NCBI GenBank assembly: GCA_019118325.1
Contig: DWZE01000006.1
Coordinates: 1 to 33,409, forward strand
DNA length: 33,409 nt
Origin: Candidatus Bacteroides intestinavium
GTDB lineage: Bacteria; Bacteroidota; Bacteroidia; Bacteroidales; Bacteroidaceae
Reading direction: 5' to 3'
Every line of letters starts with the position of its first letter. Within the stretch, counting starts at the first letter, position 1. This document shows, piece by piece, positions 24,459 to 33,409 of the stretch. The notes beneath the pieces were generated by a model. It did not search any database and had not been told where the DNA came from. It was given only the letters and a program-made list of their open reading frames with translations. The position numbers were made by a program, and so were the translations under genes.

Positions 24459-25361
24459 TCAGAAGAACTTCGTTTCCTTTCCCAGGATATCGCTCAGCAA
24501 CAAGTTGGCCAGGCGGCTGGTGCCCAGGCGGAAGTAGAAGTTGTTCAGCCACTCTTCGCCCAGCACCTCGCGGACGATGGTGTAGTAGGTCAGCGCGTCT
24601 TCCACGGTGTTCAGGCCTCCGGCCGGCTTGAAGCCCACGCGTCGGCCGGTCTGCTCGTAATATTCCTTGATGGCCTGGCACATCACGTAGGCGGCTTCCG
24701 GCGTGGCGGCGGGCTGTTGCTTGCCCGTGGATGTCTTGATGAAATCTGCGCCGGCATACATGGCCAGGATGGAGGCTTTCTTGATATTTTCGGCGGTTTT
24801 CAGTGCGCCTGTCTCCAGGATGACCTTCAGACGGTGGGTCTTGCAGGTCTCCTTCAATTCCTCGATTTCATCGCACATGGCTTCGTAGTCGCCTGCCAGG
24901 AACTTGCCCACGGAGATGACGATGTCTATCTCGGTGGCACCGTCTGCGAGGGCCATGGCGGTCTCGGCAATCTTCACTTCCGGGAAGGTCTGTGACGAGG
25001 GAAATCCGCCCGCCACGCAGGCAATCTGCACATCCTCCACTTCCAGCGTGTCGCGCACAATCTCCGCGAAGTTGGGGTAGACGCAGATGGCAGCCACGTT
25101 CTTCAGGTCGGGATATTCCTCGTCGAAGCGGTTGACGTTTTGCGTGAAGTGCATTACGCTTTCATCGTTGTCCTCGCTGCGCAGGGTGGTGAGGTCGATG
25201 CAGTGGAAGAGGAATTTCTTCACATCCGGCGTGTTGTATTCTTCGCGTTTCCGGTCGATGAGTGCGGCCACTTCGGCGGCGATGGTGGCATCGTCCAGCC
25301 GGGTCGGGTACTTGCTCAGAGCCTCGTCATACTTGTTCTGGGTAGGTTCATTCGTTTGCAT
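24459..25361 (-). CDS. deoC: deoxyribose-phosphate aldolase
   Basis: A 300-residue class I aldolase that splits 2-deoxyribose 5-phosphate into glyceraldehyde 3-phosphate and acetaldehyde in deoxynucleoside breakdown. The Schiff-base lysine is Lys209 in DFIKTSTGK. Other family blocks are ICVYPNFAEIV, CVAGGFPSSQTFPEVKIAE, EIDIVISVGKFLAGDY, KVILETGAL and GFKPAGGL. It belongs to the longer DeoC type with an N-terminal extension of about 45 residues, as in Bacteroides. The start overlaps the end of the MazG-like gene by 14 bases, making it the last gene of the mnmG operon, and a palindromic terminator follows. Confidence 0.96.
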   Translation of the reverse strand: MQTNEPTQNKYDEALSKYPTRLDDATIAAEVAALIDRKREEYNTPDVKKFLFHCIDLTTLRSEDNDESVMHFTQNVNRFDEEYPDLKNVAAICVYPNFAEIVRDTLEVEDVQIACVAGGFPSSQTFPEVKIAETAMALADGATEIDIVISVGKFLAGDYEAMCDEIEELKETCKTHRLKVILETGALKTAENIKKASILAMYAGADFIKTSTGKQQPAATPEAAYVMCQAIKEYYEQTGRRVGFKPAGGLNTVEDALTYYTIVREVLGEEWLNNFYFRLGTSRLANLLLSDILGKETKFF

Positions 25362-25692
25362 GGTTGTCTCCTTTCAGTTTGGGGTTATTGATGTGTCGGG
25401 TACGGTCGCGGTCGGTCTTTTTCTGCAAGGTCTTTGTGAAGGCGTCCGTCAGGTTGACGCCCGTCTGGTTGGCAATGCAGAGCAGGACCCACAGCACGTC
25501 CGCCAGTTCTTCTTCCAGATTGTCTTTCTCGCCCGTCTTGAACGATTGGTCGCCGTAACGGCGGGCCATGACGCGGGCCAGTTCGCCCACTTCTTCGGTC
25601 AACACGGCCACGTTGGTCAGTTCGCTGAAGTAGCGCACTCCGTAGGTGCGGATCCAGGCGTCCACTTGCTGTTGTGCTTCGTCTATGCTCAT
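25348..25692 (-). CDS. MazG-like nucleotide pyrophosphohydrolase
   Basis: A 114-residue all-helical NTP pyrophosphohydrolase of the MazG/iMazG superfamily, which hydrolyses nucleoside triphosphates, often damaged or unwanted ones, to monophosphates. The metal-binding acidic motifs are visible: EEVGE at residues 33-37 (LTEEVGELARVMARR) and EEELAD at 60-65 (NLEEELADVLWVLLCIAN), the latter in the classical ExxD arrangement. It has a single MazG domain, so it is a short member rather than the two-domain MazG of E. coli. It starts 6 bases after dtd and overlaps deoC by 14 bases. House-cleaning beside dtd and deoC fits a quality-control and nucleotide-salvage operon. The substrate is not predictable from the sequence. 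Confidence 0.92.
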   Translation of the reverse strand: MSIDEAQQQVDAWIRTYGVRYFSELTNVAVLTEEVGELARVMARRYGDQSFKTGEKDNLEEELADVLWVLLCIANQTGVNLTDAFTKTLQKKTDRDRTRHINNPKLKGDNHANE

Positions 25693-25698
25693 GATTCT

Positions 25699-26151
25699 CT
25701 ATTCTTTGTTTTTGGTGTCCATACAGATGGTTACGGGGCCGTCGTTCAGTAGCTCCACTTGCATGTCTGCGCCGAATTGGCCCGTTCCAACGGACTTTCC
25801 CAAGGCTTGGGAGAGTGCCTCGCAGAATTGTTCGTAGAGGGGGATGGAGATTTCGGGCCGTGCGGCGCGGATGTACGACGGGCGGTTGCCTTTCTTTGTG
25901 GAAGCGTGCAGGGTGAACTGGCTCACCACAAGGATGTCTCCTCCGGTTTCCAGGACGGACCGGTTCATCACGCCTTCATCATCGTCGAAGATGCGCAGGT
26001 TCACAATCTTCCGGCATAGCCAGTCGATGTCCTCCGGTCCGTCGGCATCCTCGATGCCTACCAGAATCAGCATGCCCGGTCCGATGGCCGATTTCAGTTG
26101 TCCGCCAATCGTGACGGATGCATGGGTGGTGCGTTGTATGACTACTCTCAT
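25699..26151 (-). CDS. dtd: D-aminoacyl-tRNA deacylase
   Basis: A 150-residue DTD, which hydrolyses D-aminoacyl-tRNAs and glycyl-tRNA(Ala) to keep D-amino acids out of proteins. It has the normal family length and both signature motifs: SQFTL at residues 77-81, which makes the active-site wall, and NDGPVT at 136-141, carrying the cross-subunit Gly-cisPro that enforces chirality. The N-terminus MRVVIQRTTHASVTI is also typical. It lies 66 bases after uvrC and 6 bases before the MazG-like gene in the same operon. Confidence 0.97.
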   Translation of the reverse strand: MRVVIQRTTHASVTIGGQLKSAIGPGMLILVGIEDADGPEDIDWLCRKIVNLRIFDDDEGVMNRSVLETGGDILVVSQFTLHASTKKGNRPSYIRAARPEISIPLYEQFCEALSQALGKSVGTGQFGADMQVELLNDGPVTICMDTKNKE

Positions 26152-26217
26152 TGTTCTTGTCAGGGTGGTTTGTTGGGTTATCTGTGGGCAAAGGTACGAA
26201 TTCTTTGGACGTGGTGG

Positions 26218-28050
26218 TCAGGTTGGGGCAGAATTTGTGCCGAAATACGTTTCCAGAATCTTGGCTTTCGCTTCGCCTACGACAGCGGCCAACGCCTCGT
26301 GTCCGGCCTCGCGGATGCGCTTTACGCTTTTGAATTCCTTCAGCAGGGCCAATTTGGCTTTGGGGCCTATGCCCTTGATGGTGTCCAGTTCGGAGGCAAT
26401 CTGTCGTTTGCTGCGCTTCTCGCGGTGGAAACTGATGGCATAGCGGTGTACCTCGTCCTGGATGCGCGTCAGCAGCTGGAAGAGGGGGCTGGTCTGCTTC
26501 ATGCCGATGACCTGGGGCGGGAAGCCGAACAGCAGTTCCGACGTCCGGTGCCGGTCGTCCTTTGCCAGTCCGGCTATCGGGATGTCCAGGCCAAGCTCGT
26601 CCAGGACTTCTTTTACGGCGCTCATTTGCCCCTTTCCACCGTCGGTGATAAGAAGGTCGGGCAGGGGGGTGTTCTCCTCTGTGGCGCGCTGGTAACGGCG
26701 TCTGACGACCTCCTGCATCGAGGCATAGTCATCCGGGCCTTCCACCGTCTTGATGTTGTATTTGCGGTACTCTTTCTTGGATGGTTTCCCTTTGACGAAG
26801 ACCACACAGCCGGCCACAGGGTCTGCCCCCTGGATGTTGGAGTTGTCGAAGCATTCGATGCGGATGGGCAGGCGGTCCAGGTGCAGGGCTTCCTGTATTT
26901 CCTTCAGCAGGCGGGTGGCACGCTGTTCCGGGTTCAGTTTCTCCGCCTGTTTCAGCCGGTCGGCTTTGTATTGCTTCACGTTCAGGATGGACAATTCGAG
27001 CAAGGTCTTCTTATCTCCCCGTTGCGGTACGGTGAAAACAACGTTTTTCAGCTCTATGTCGAGAGGGAAAGGAATGATAATCTCGCGGGAGTGGCTCTTG
27101 TAGCGTTCGCGCATTTCGATGATGCCCATGGCCAGCAGTTCCTCCTTGCTTTCGTTCAGCCGCTTTTTATACTCGAAGGTGAAAGCCTGGTTGACGGCTC
27201 CGTTCGTAATGTGCAGGTAGTTGATGAAAGCAGCGTTTTCATCGGTGTCCTCTTCGATGGAGAATACGTCGATGTTGTGCAGGACGTGGCTGACGACCTC
27301 CGATTTCGAGCGGTAACTCTCCAGCAACAGGTATTTCTCCTTTACCTTCTGTGCCTCCTCGAATTTCATTTCTGCAGCCAGGTCCTGCATCCGCTGGTAG
27401 AGCTGTTGCTCGATTTCACGGGTATTGCCCTTCAGGATTTCCTTGATCTGGGCGATGTTCTGCATGTATTCTTCGTGAGTCTGCTTGCCGATGCAAGGTC
27501 CGGCGCAGTTCTTGATATGGTATTCCAGGCAGACGTGGTACTTGCCTGCGCGGATGTTTTCCGGGCTGAGGTTGTGGTGGCATGTACGGAGGGGGAACAG
27601 ATGCTTGATAAGATCCAGCAGGGCGTACATGGTCGGTACGTGGCTGTATGGGCCGTAATAGCTGGAGCCGTTGCGGACGATGTTGCGTGTGCGGAACACG
27701 CGGGGGAACCACTCGTTCTGTATGCAAATGGACGGGTAGGTCTTGTCGTCTTTCAGCAGGACGTTGTACCTGGGCTTGTATTTCTTGATGAGGTTGTTCT
27801 CCAGCAGCAGGGCGTCCTCTTCGGTTTTCACCACGATGTAGCGGATGTCCCTTATCTTGCTGACCAGCACACGCGTCTTGCCCGGCTCGTGTTCGCGGTT
27901 GAAGTAGGAGGATACGCGCCGCTTCAGGTTCTTGGCTTTGCCGACGTAGATGATGGTACCCTCTTCGTTCAGGTATTGATAGATGCCTGGACATTCCGGC
28001 AAGTTCTGCACGATGCCTCGCAGGTAGTCGTTGGTCTTCAGTTCGTCCAT
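26218..28050 (-). CDS. uvrC: UvrABC excinuclease subunit C
   Basis: A 610-residue UvrC, the nuclease that makes both incisions in nucleotide excision repair. Domains in order: the GIY-YIG nuclease for the 3' cut (PGIYQYLNEEGTIIYVGKAKN, about residues 20-40); a Cys cluster (CHHN, CLEYHIKNCAGPCIG); the UVR segment that binds UvrB (about 200-235); the RNase H-like nuclease for the 5' cut with FDNSNIQGADPVAG (about 400) and LITDGGKGQ; and C-terminal helix-hairpin-helix motifs (IKGIGPKAKLALLKEF). It is full length and lies in the operon between apt and dtd. The apt-uvrC gap holds a palindromic repeat that could modulate downstream expression. Confidence 0.97.
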   Translation of the reverse strand: MDELKTNDYLRGIVQNLPECPGIYQYLNEEGTIIYVGKAKNLKRRVSSYFNREHEPGKTRVLVSKIRDIRYIVVKTEEDALLLENNLIKKYKPRYNVLLKDDKTYPSICIQNEWFPRVFRTRNIVRNGSSYYGPYSHVPTMYALLDLIKHLFPLRTCHHNLSPENIRAGKYHVCLEYHIKNCAGPCIGKQTHEEYMQNIAQIKEILKGNTREIEQQLYQRMQDLAAEMKFEEAQKVKEKYLLLESYRSKSEVVSHVLHNIDVFSIEEDTDENAAFINYLHITNGAVNQAFTFEYKKRLNESKEELLAMGIIEMRERYKSHSREIIIPFPLDIELKNVVFTVPQRGDKKTLLELSILNVKQYKADRLKQAEKLNPEQRATRLLKEIQEALHLDRLPIRIECFDNSNIQGADPVAGCVVFVKGKPSKKEYRKYNIKTVEGPDDYASMQEVVRRRYQRATEENTPLPDLLITDGGKGQMSAVKEVLDELGLDIPIAGLAKDDRHRTSELLFGFPPQVIGMKQTSPLFQLLTRIQDEVHRYAISFHREKRSKRQIASELDTIKGIGPKAKLALLKEFKSVKRIREAGHEALAAVVGEAKAKILETYFGTNSAPT

Positions 28051-28067
28051 GATTGTATGTTTTAGGC

Positions 28068-28133
28068 GCGGATTACGCGGGCGAGGCGGATTTCTTATTT
28101 CGGCTTTTCGTCCGCATCATCCGCGTAATCCGC
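28068..28133. repeat. palindromic repeat between apt and uvrC
   Basis: GCGGATTACGCGG (28068-28080) and its perfect complement (28121-28133) form 13-bp arms, with further GCGGA/TCCGC pairing inside. It has the same word content as the palindrome at 24377-24438. Being inside an operon, it may act as an attenuator or mRNA-stabilising stem. Confidence 0.7.
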
Positions 28134-28144
28134 ACCAGTTTCTG

Positions 28145-28669
28145 TTAGAGAGCCAGCACCGTGTCCAGCTCGACATCCTTGCCGAATACTTCGCGTCCGT
28201 GGAGGGCCTTCAGCTCGATGAGGAAGTTGACATACACTTTCCGGGGGTGCATGGTCTGCACCATTTCGCAGGCAGCGCGCATGGTGCCTCCTGTGGCCAG
28301 CAGGTCGTCGTGCATCAGCACCACATCATCCGGCTGGATGGCATCCTTGTGGATCTGGATGGTGTCTTTGCCGTATTCTTTCTCGTAGCTGATCTCGATG
28401 GTCTCGGCCGGCAGTTTGCCCGGCTTGCGGACCATGACAAATCCGGCACCCAGCCGTTCGGCCAGGATGGCTCCCAGGATGAAGCCGCGCGATTCTATGC
28501 CGGCCACCTTCGTGATGCCTTTGTCCTTGTACATGTCGTACAGAAGGTCGGCTGCCGTGTGTAAGGCTGCGGGGTCCTTGAACAGGGTCGTCACGTCGTA
28601 GAACAGGATACCGGGCTTTGGATAGTCGGGTATCGTACGGATACTTTCAAGCAGTGTTTCTTTGCTCAT
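28145..28669 (-). CDS. apt: adenine phosphoribosyltransferase
   Basis: A 174-residue APRT that makes AMP from adenine and PRPP in purine salvage. Visible family blocks are IPDYPKPGILFYDVTTLFKD at the N-terminus, GIESRGFILGA (adenine-site loop), RKPGKLP (flexible active-site loop) and the PRPP-binding VVLMHDDLLATGGTMRAA (about residues 115-132). Length is normal. It starts 60 bases after mnmG in the same direction, so it is probably co-transcribed; a parS-like site occupies the middle of that gap. Confidence 0.97.
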   Translation of the reverse strand: MSKETLLESIRTIPDYPKPGILFYDVTTLFKDPAALHTAADLLYDMYKDKGITKVAGIESRGFILGAILAERLGAGFVMVRKPGKLPAETIEISYEKEYGKDTIQIHKDAIQPDDVVLMHDDLLATGGTMRAACEMVQTMHPRKVYVNFLIELKALHGREVFGKDVELDTVLAL

Positions 28670-28703
28670 ATTCAGTCGTTTTTATAGGGTTTATTCAATC
28701 TTT

Positions 28704-28719
28704 TGTTTCACGTGGAACG
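28704..28719. other. parS-like chromosome partition site
   Basis: TGTTTCACGTGGAACG matches the bacterial parS consensus TGTTnCACGTGnAACA at all defined positions but the last. Its 14-bp core GTTTCACGTGGAAC is palindromic apart from one pair. It is the ParB (Spo0J) binding site type. Position between mnmG and apt is notable because mnmG is often near the origin in bacteria. I found no second copy in the window. Confidence 0.8.
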
Positions 28720-28729
28720 CGGCCGCGTT

Positions 28730-30604
<1,875 letters not shown>

Positions 30605-30629
30605 TCGTCCGATTCTATTTTTGTACGTG

Positions 30630-30637
30630 CAAAGGTA
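30630..30637 (-). promoter_or_regulatory. -7 promoter element for the mnmG operon
   Basis: On the minus strand TACCTTTG matches TAnnTTTG, 26 bases upstream of the mnmG start. No clear -33 TTTG. Confidence 0.45.
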
Positions 30638-30760
30638 AGAAAAAGTTGGGGAATGTGGGACATCGGCTCCTTTCTGTTGCATTTTCCCGGCTTTATTTGC
30701 GTACGGGGGGACGTGTGGCCGGAAAAATCGCAGGCAAAAGACGTTAGGACAAGACAAAAA

Positions 30761-30819
30761 GCAAGCATAAATCCACAAATTTGCTCCCGGAATGGGGATT
30801 CTGTAGATTTATGCTTGCC
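30761..30819. repeat. palindrome upstream of mnmG
   Basis: AGCAAGCATAAATCCACAAAT pairs with the arm GTAGATTTATGCTTGC (30804-30819) with few mismatches. Together with the hairpin at 30859-30894 and the 22-bp array it fills the 435-base gap between the hexosaminidase and mnmG genes, in which I see no gene. Confidence 0.6.
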
Positions 30820-30858
30820 TGTCTTTGCAAATTCAGGCGAATTTGCCTTTCAAAATGA

Positions 30859-30894
30859 CAGAATTCGCAGCCTTCTGCAGGTCTGCGAATTCTG
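30859..30894 (-). terminator. hairpin downstream of the hexosaminidase gene
   Basis: CAGAATTCGCAG and CTGCGAATTCTG are perfect 12-bp complements with a 12-base loop. No strong T-tract follows on the minus strand, so termination is possible but not certain. Confidence 0.45.
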
Positions 30895-30931
30895 GTGAAA
30901 TTAGCGCTTCGGGCAGCGCTTGGGGCTTGTC

Positions 30932-31041
30932 TATATCCTTAGGCTTGTCCGGAGATATCTTTGTCCGCGCTCGGAGATATCTTTGCCCGTGTCCGGAGGT
31001 ATCTCCGTCCGTGCCGGGAGATATCTCCGGGCAAAGACTTA
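30932..31041. repeat. 22-bp tandem repeat array 3 (five copies)
   Basis: Cores start at 30932 (degenerate TATATC), 30954, 30976, 30998 (GGTATC) and 31020, exactly 22 bp apart. The array spans 110 bp and its last copy ends on the stop codon of the hexosaminidase gene. Two copies read GATATCTTTG, which happens to match a -7 promoter element on the + strand, but no + strand gene follows. Confidence 0.85.
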
Positions 31042-33132
31042 TTTGGCCTGGGGCGGGAGCACTACGATTTCGTCCGTGAAGATCCAGCCACCCAGTTCCT
31101 TGCCCGAGCGGGCCTGTACGCGGACATAGCGTGCCTTGGTCTTTCCCTTCCACGTATGGTTGGCGAAGGCGAAGCCCGGTTCACGGCTCACTTTGTGCTT
31201 TTCGCGTTTCAGCCGTTTGAATTTCTGTCCGTCATTGGAGACGGAGATGATGACCTCGGCCGGCAGGAAGACTTCCGGTCCGGCAGCCTGCATGAAGTCG
31301 GCGCCGATGCTGCCTATCTGCGTCTCCTCGCCCAGGTCGATGGTCACGTCGAGGCGGTTGCGCGAGATGAATCCCTGCCAGCGTCCGTCCGAGTAGGTCC
31401 AGTCGCCGCGCAGGCCGTCCGTCAGGCTCTTGTCGCCGGCGGCCTTGTAGGTCTCGTTGAAGGGTGCGTTGTAGGTGACGGGCTTGCCCAGGGCCAGGTG
31501 CTCGATGGGCTCGCGCGATTCAGGCCGGTGGCCCACTTCGTCCTTCAGCGGGAAGGGGTGGTAACCGTTGGCCGTCATCCAGTCCACGGCCACCAGTGCG
31601 CGGTTGCGGAAGTCGGCGAAATCCTTGCGTTCCGGTTCGCTCCAGCCCACTTCGGCCACGGCCAGCAGGCGCGGATACATCATGTATTCATATTGCTCGT
31701 CCGTGGAGATGTATTCGGCCCATTGGTTGGCCTGTACGCCATAGATCAAGGCTTTCTCTTCGGGGGTGAAATCGGCCTTGACGGGGTCATAGGAATACAC
31801 CTTCTCCAGCGGTACGTATCCGCCGATGGCCTCGGGCTGGCTGATGGGGGCATCCTGGTAGTAGTCCAGGTAGAAGAACTCGGCCGGCGTCATCACGGCG
31901 CGATGGCCCGAACGGACGGCCTTCAGTCCGCCTTCCTCGCCGCGCCAGGACATGACGGTGGCGTTGGGTGCCAGTCCGCCTTCCATAATCTCGTCCCAAC
32001 CCAGCAATTTGCGGCCGTGCTTGTTGAGGAATACCTCCATGCGGTGGATGGCGTAGCTTTGCAGTTCGTCCACGTCTTTCAGTCCCTCGTCCTTCATGCG
32101 CTGCTGGCATTTGGGGCAGGCCTTCCACGGGTTCTTGTTGGCTTCATCGCCGCCGATGTGGATATATTCCGAGGGGAAAAGCTCCATGACTTCCGTCAGG
32201 ACATTCTCCAGGAATTCAAAGGTCTTTTCGTTGCCGATGCAGAACTCGGCGTTCTTGTACGGCTCGCCCGAGCAGGACATTTCCGGATAGGCGGCCAGTA
32301 CCTCTTCGGAGTGGGCGGGCATCTCTATTTCGGGGATGATGGTGATGTGGCGCTCGGCGGCATAGGCCAGCAACTCGCGGATGTCGTCCTGCGTGTAGTA
32401 GCCGCCGTAGGCACCCGGGGTTCCCTCCTCGCAATATTGGCGTCCGCCTTTGAACCACCAGTCTTTCCATACAGCCTGCGGACGCCAGGCGGCGAACTCC
32501 GTCAGGCGCGGATACTGCTTGATTTCGATACGCCAGCCTGCGCCGTCGGTCAGGTGCAGGTGCAGGCGGTTCAGCTTGAAGCGGGCCATGGCATCCATCT
32601 GCTTCTTGACAAACTCCTTCGTACGGAAGTGACGGGACACGTCCATCATGAAGCCGCGGTAGGCAAAGCGGGGTTGGTCCGTGATGTGGCAGGCCGATAC
32701 CTTCCATTGGCCTTCGCCGGCCGGCGTGGCCAGTTGCATCAAGGACTGCAGACCGTAGAACAGGCCGGCATCTGTGCAGGCCGTAATGTGTATGCGCTCC
32801 GGCGTCACGCGCAATTCATAGCTTTCCGGTGTGCGGGTGCCGGCGTTGTCCAGCTTCTGCAGGACGATGCCTGCCTGTCCGGCCGGGGTGTTGTGGCCGT
32901 TCTTCAGGCATGCGTTCAGGAGCGGTTGTTGCTTGAGGTAATCCAGCAACTGCTCCAGCTCGTCGCCTTGCAGGTTACAGCTCAACCGGGTGTTGGCATT
33001 GAGGGTGAATGAACCTTCCGCTTGTTCCACTTCCTGCGGGATGGGAATGACGGATTGTGAATGCAGCGACGGACTGCCGATGCAAAGTGTGGCGAGCAAG
33101 AACAGCCGCGCAAAGAATCTTGAGTTTTTCAT
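31039..33132 (-). CDS. secreted family 20 beta-N-acetylhexosaminidase
   Basis: A 697-residue exported GH20 enzyme that removes terminal GlcNAc or GalNAc from glycans. A signal peptide ends near SLHSQ (residue 26). Next come a GH20 N-terminal domain (about 27-150, with VIPIPQEVEQAEGSFTL) and the catalytic TIM barrel with GFMMDVSRHFRTKEFVKK, LHLHLTDGAGWRIEIKQYP and the catalytic pair Asp329-Glu330 in HIGGDEANK. A discoidin-like beta-sandwich (about 545-697) closes the protein. The start at 33132 gives the signal peptide; the in-frame ATG at 33237 does not. It stands alone with its own promoter and could feed on host mucin or recycled glycans. No SusC/SusD pair is nearby, so it is not part of a classical utilisation locus here. 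Confidence 0.95.
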   Translation of the reverse strand: MKNSRFFARLFLLATLCIGSPSLHSQSVIPIPQEVEQAEGSFTLNANTRLSCNLQGDELEQLLDYLKQQPLLNACLKNGHNTPAGQAGIVLQKLDNAGTRTPESYELRVTPERIHITACTDAGLFYGLQSLMQLATPAGEGQWKVSACHITDQPRFAYRGFMMDVSRHFRTKEFVKKQMDAMARFKLNRLHLHLTDGAGWRIEIKQYPRLTEFAAWRPQAVWKDWWFKGGRQYCEEGTPGAYGGYYTQDDIRELLAYAAERHITIIPEIEMPAHSEEVLAAYPEMSCSGEPYKNAEFCIGNEKTFEFLENVLTEVMELFPSEYIHIGGDEANKNPWKACPKCQQRMKDEGLKDVDELQSYAIHRMEVFLNKHGRKLLGWDEIMEGGLAPNATVMSWRGEEGGLKAVRSGHRAVMTPAEFFYLDYYQDAPISQPEAIGGYVPLEKVYSYDPVKADFTPEEKALIYGVQANQWAEYISTDEQYEYMMYPRLLAVAEVGWSEPERKDFADFRNRALVAVDWMTANGYHPFPLKDEVGHRPESREPIEHLALGKPVTYNAPFNETYKAAGDKSLTDGLRGDWTYSDGRWQGFISRNRLDVTIDLGEETQIGSIGADFMQAAGPEVFLPAEVIISVSNDGQKFKRLKREKHKVSREPGFAFANHTWKGKTKARYVRVQARSGKELGGWIFTDEIVVLPPQAK

Positions 33133-33162
33133 ACAATATGTTTTTGGGGTTCTATTTGCAGA

Positions 33163-33170
33163 CAAATGTA
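33163..33170 (-). promoter_or_regulatory. -7 promoter element for the hexosaminidase gene
   Basis: On the minus strand TACATTTG matches TAnnTTTG, 31 bases upstream of the start. Confidence 0.45.
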
Positions 33171-33302
33171 AGAAAAAAAGCCTATAATACCATTGTTTTT
33201 CTGCCGATTTCTTAAATAGTCTTACTGTTTTTGGCAAGAAAAGGTTTTTGGGGTATTTTTGTAGGTAGATGTTGATAAGATGAATAGGAATTTAATTCTT
33301 TA

Positions 33303-33389
33303 GACGCAGATGACGCGGATGCCGCTGATCTATAATCTTTGATAACGGATAATCAGTCAATAAAGAAAATGAATCTGCGCCCACCACTC
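33303..33389. repeat. imperfect palindromic repeat at the window end
   Basis: GACGCAGATGACGCGGATG on the left and AATCTGCGCC on the right, with GCTGAT/AATCAG words between, resemble the palindrome at 6730-6879. I see no gene between 33133 and the window end. Confidence 0.5.
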
Positions 33390-33409
33390 GCGCCTGTGGA
33401 ACCGTGACC

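Noticed and set aside
30954..30985. GATATCTTTG copies in array 3 as + strand promoters
   Set aside because: They match TAnnTTTG by chance of the repeat sequence; the downstream + strand holds only the antisense of the hexosaminidase gene.

Overview
The window looks like a chromosomal segment of a GC-rich member of the order Bacteroidales, probably Bacteroides-like. Three things point there: TAnnTTTG promoter -7 elements in front of many genes with few Shine-Dalgarno sequences; lipoproteins whose lipobox cysteine is followed by Ser/Asp/Glu residues; and families typical of the group (DUF6169, DUF1573, DUF4838, large GH20 hexosaminidases, S9 lipoprotein peptidases). No tRNA, rRNA, CRISPR array or prophage was seen.

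Left part (1-6900): a small unknown gene coupled to a DUF6169 gene; the cvpA-sufB pair on the other strand, with sufB not followed by sufC or sufD; a RelE/ParE-type toxin-antitoxin pair; an S9 lipoprotein peptidase; and a Spy/CpxP-like periplasmic protein with a Cys/His/Arg-rich insert.

Middle (6700-8200): a mobile and repeat-rich stretch. It has an IS200/REP-type Y1 (HUH) transposase, a 150-bp palindromic element, a 16-bp tandem array, two 118-bp direct repeats plus an inverted partial copy with covarying hairpins, and a 24-bp repeat.

Centre (8267-19838, all minus strand): the most interesting part. An AraC-type regulator lies upstream of a gene block coding for a membrane-anchored helical-repeat (HEAT-like) protein, a processive GT2 glycosyltransferase, a TPR plus outer-membrane beta-barrel protein, a DUF4838 lipoprotein (glycosidase-like), a DUF1573 lipoprotein and two paralogous lipoproteins. 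The first junctions are ATGA/TGATG overlaps. The block reads as a synthase-dependent exopolysaccharide synthesis and export system of Pga/Bcs logic: inner-membrane synthase, periplasmic TPR scaffold with outer-membrane pore, and a hydrolase-like lipoprotein. It lacks a recognisable PgaB deacetylase or c-di-GMP protein. A perfect 10-bp inverted repeat upstream of the first gene is a candidate operator.

Right part (20325-33409): housekeeping genes. polA is divergent from a polyprenyl diphosphate synthase gene, and a minus-strand operon mnmG-apt-uvrC-dtd-mazG-like-deoC follows. A near-perfect parS-like site lies between mnmG and apt. A secreted GH20 hexosaminidase closes the window.

Two dispersed repeat families run through the intergenic spaces. 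One is a 22-bp tandem repeat with a GATATC core at three separate sites, in exact 22-bp register each time. The other is a set of palindromes built on GCGGATT/GCAGAT words between genes and at transcript ends.
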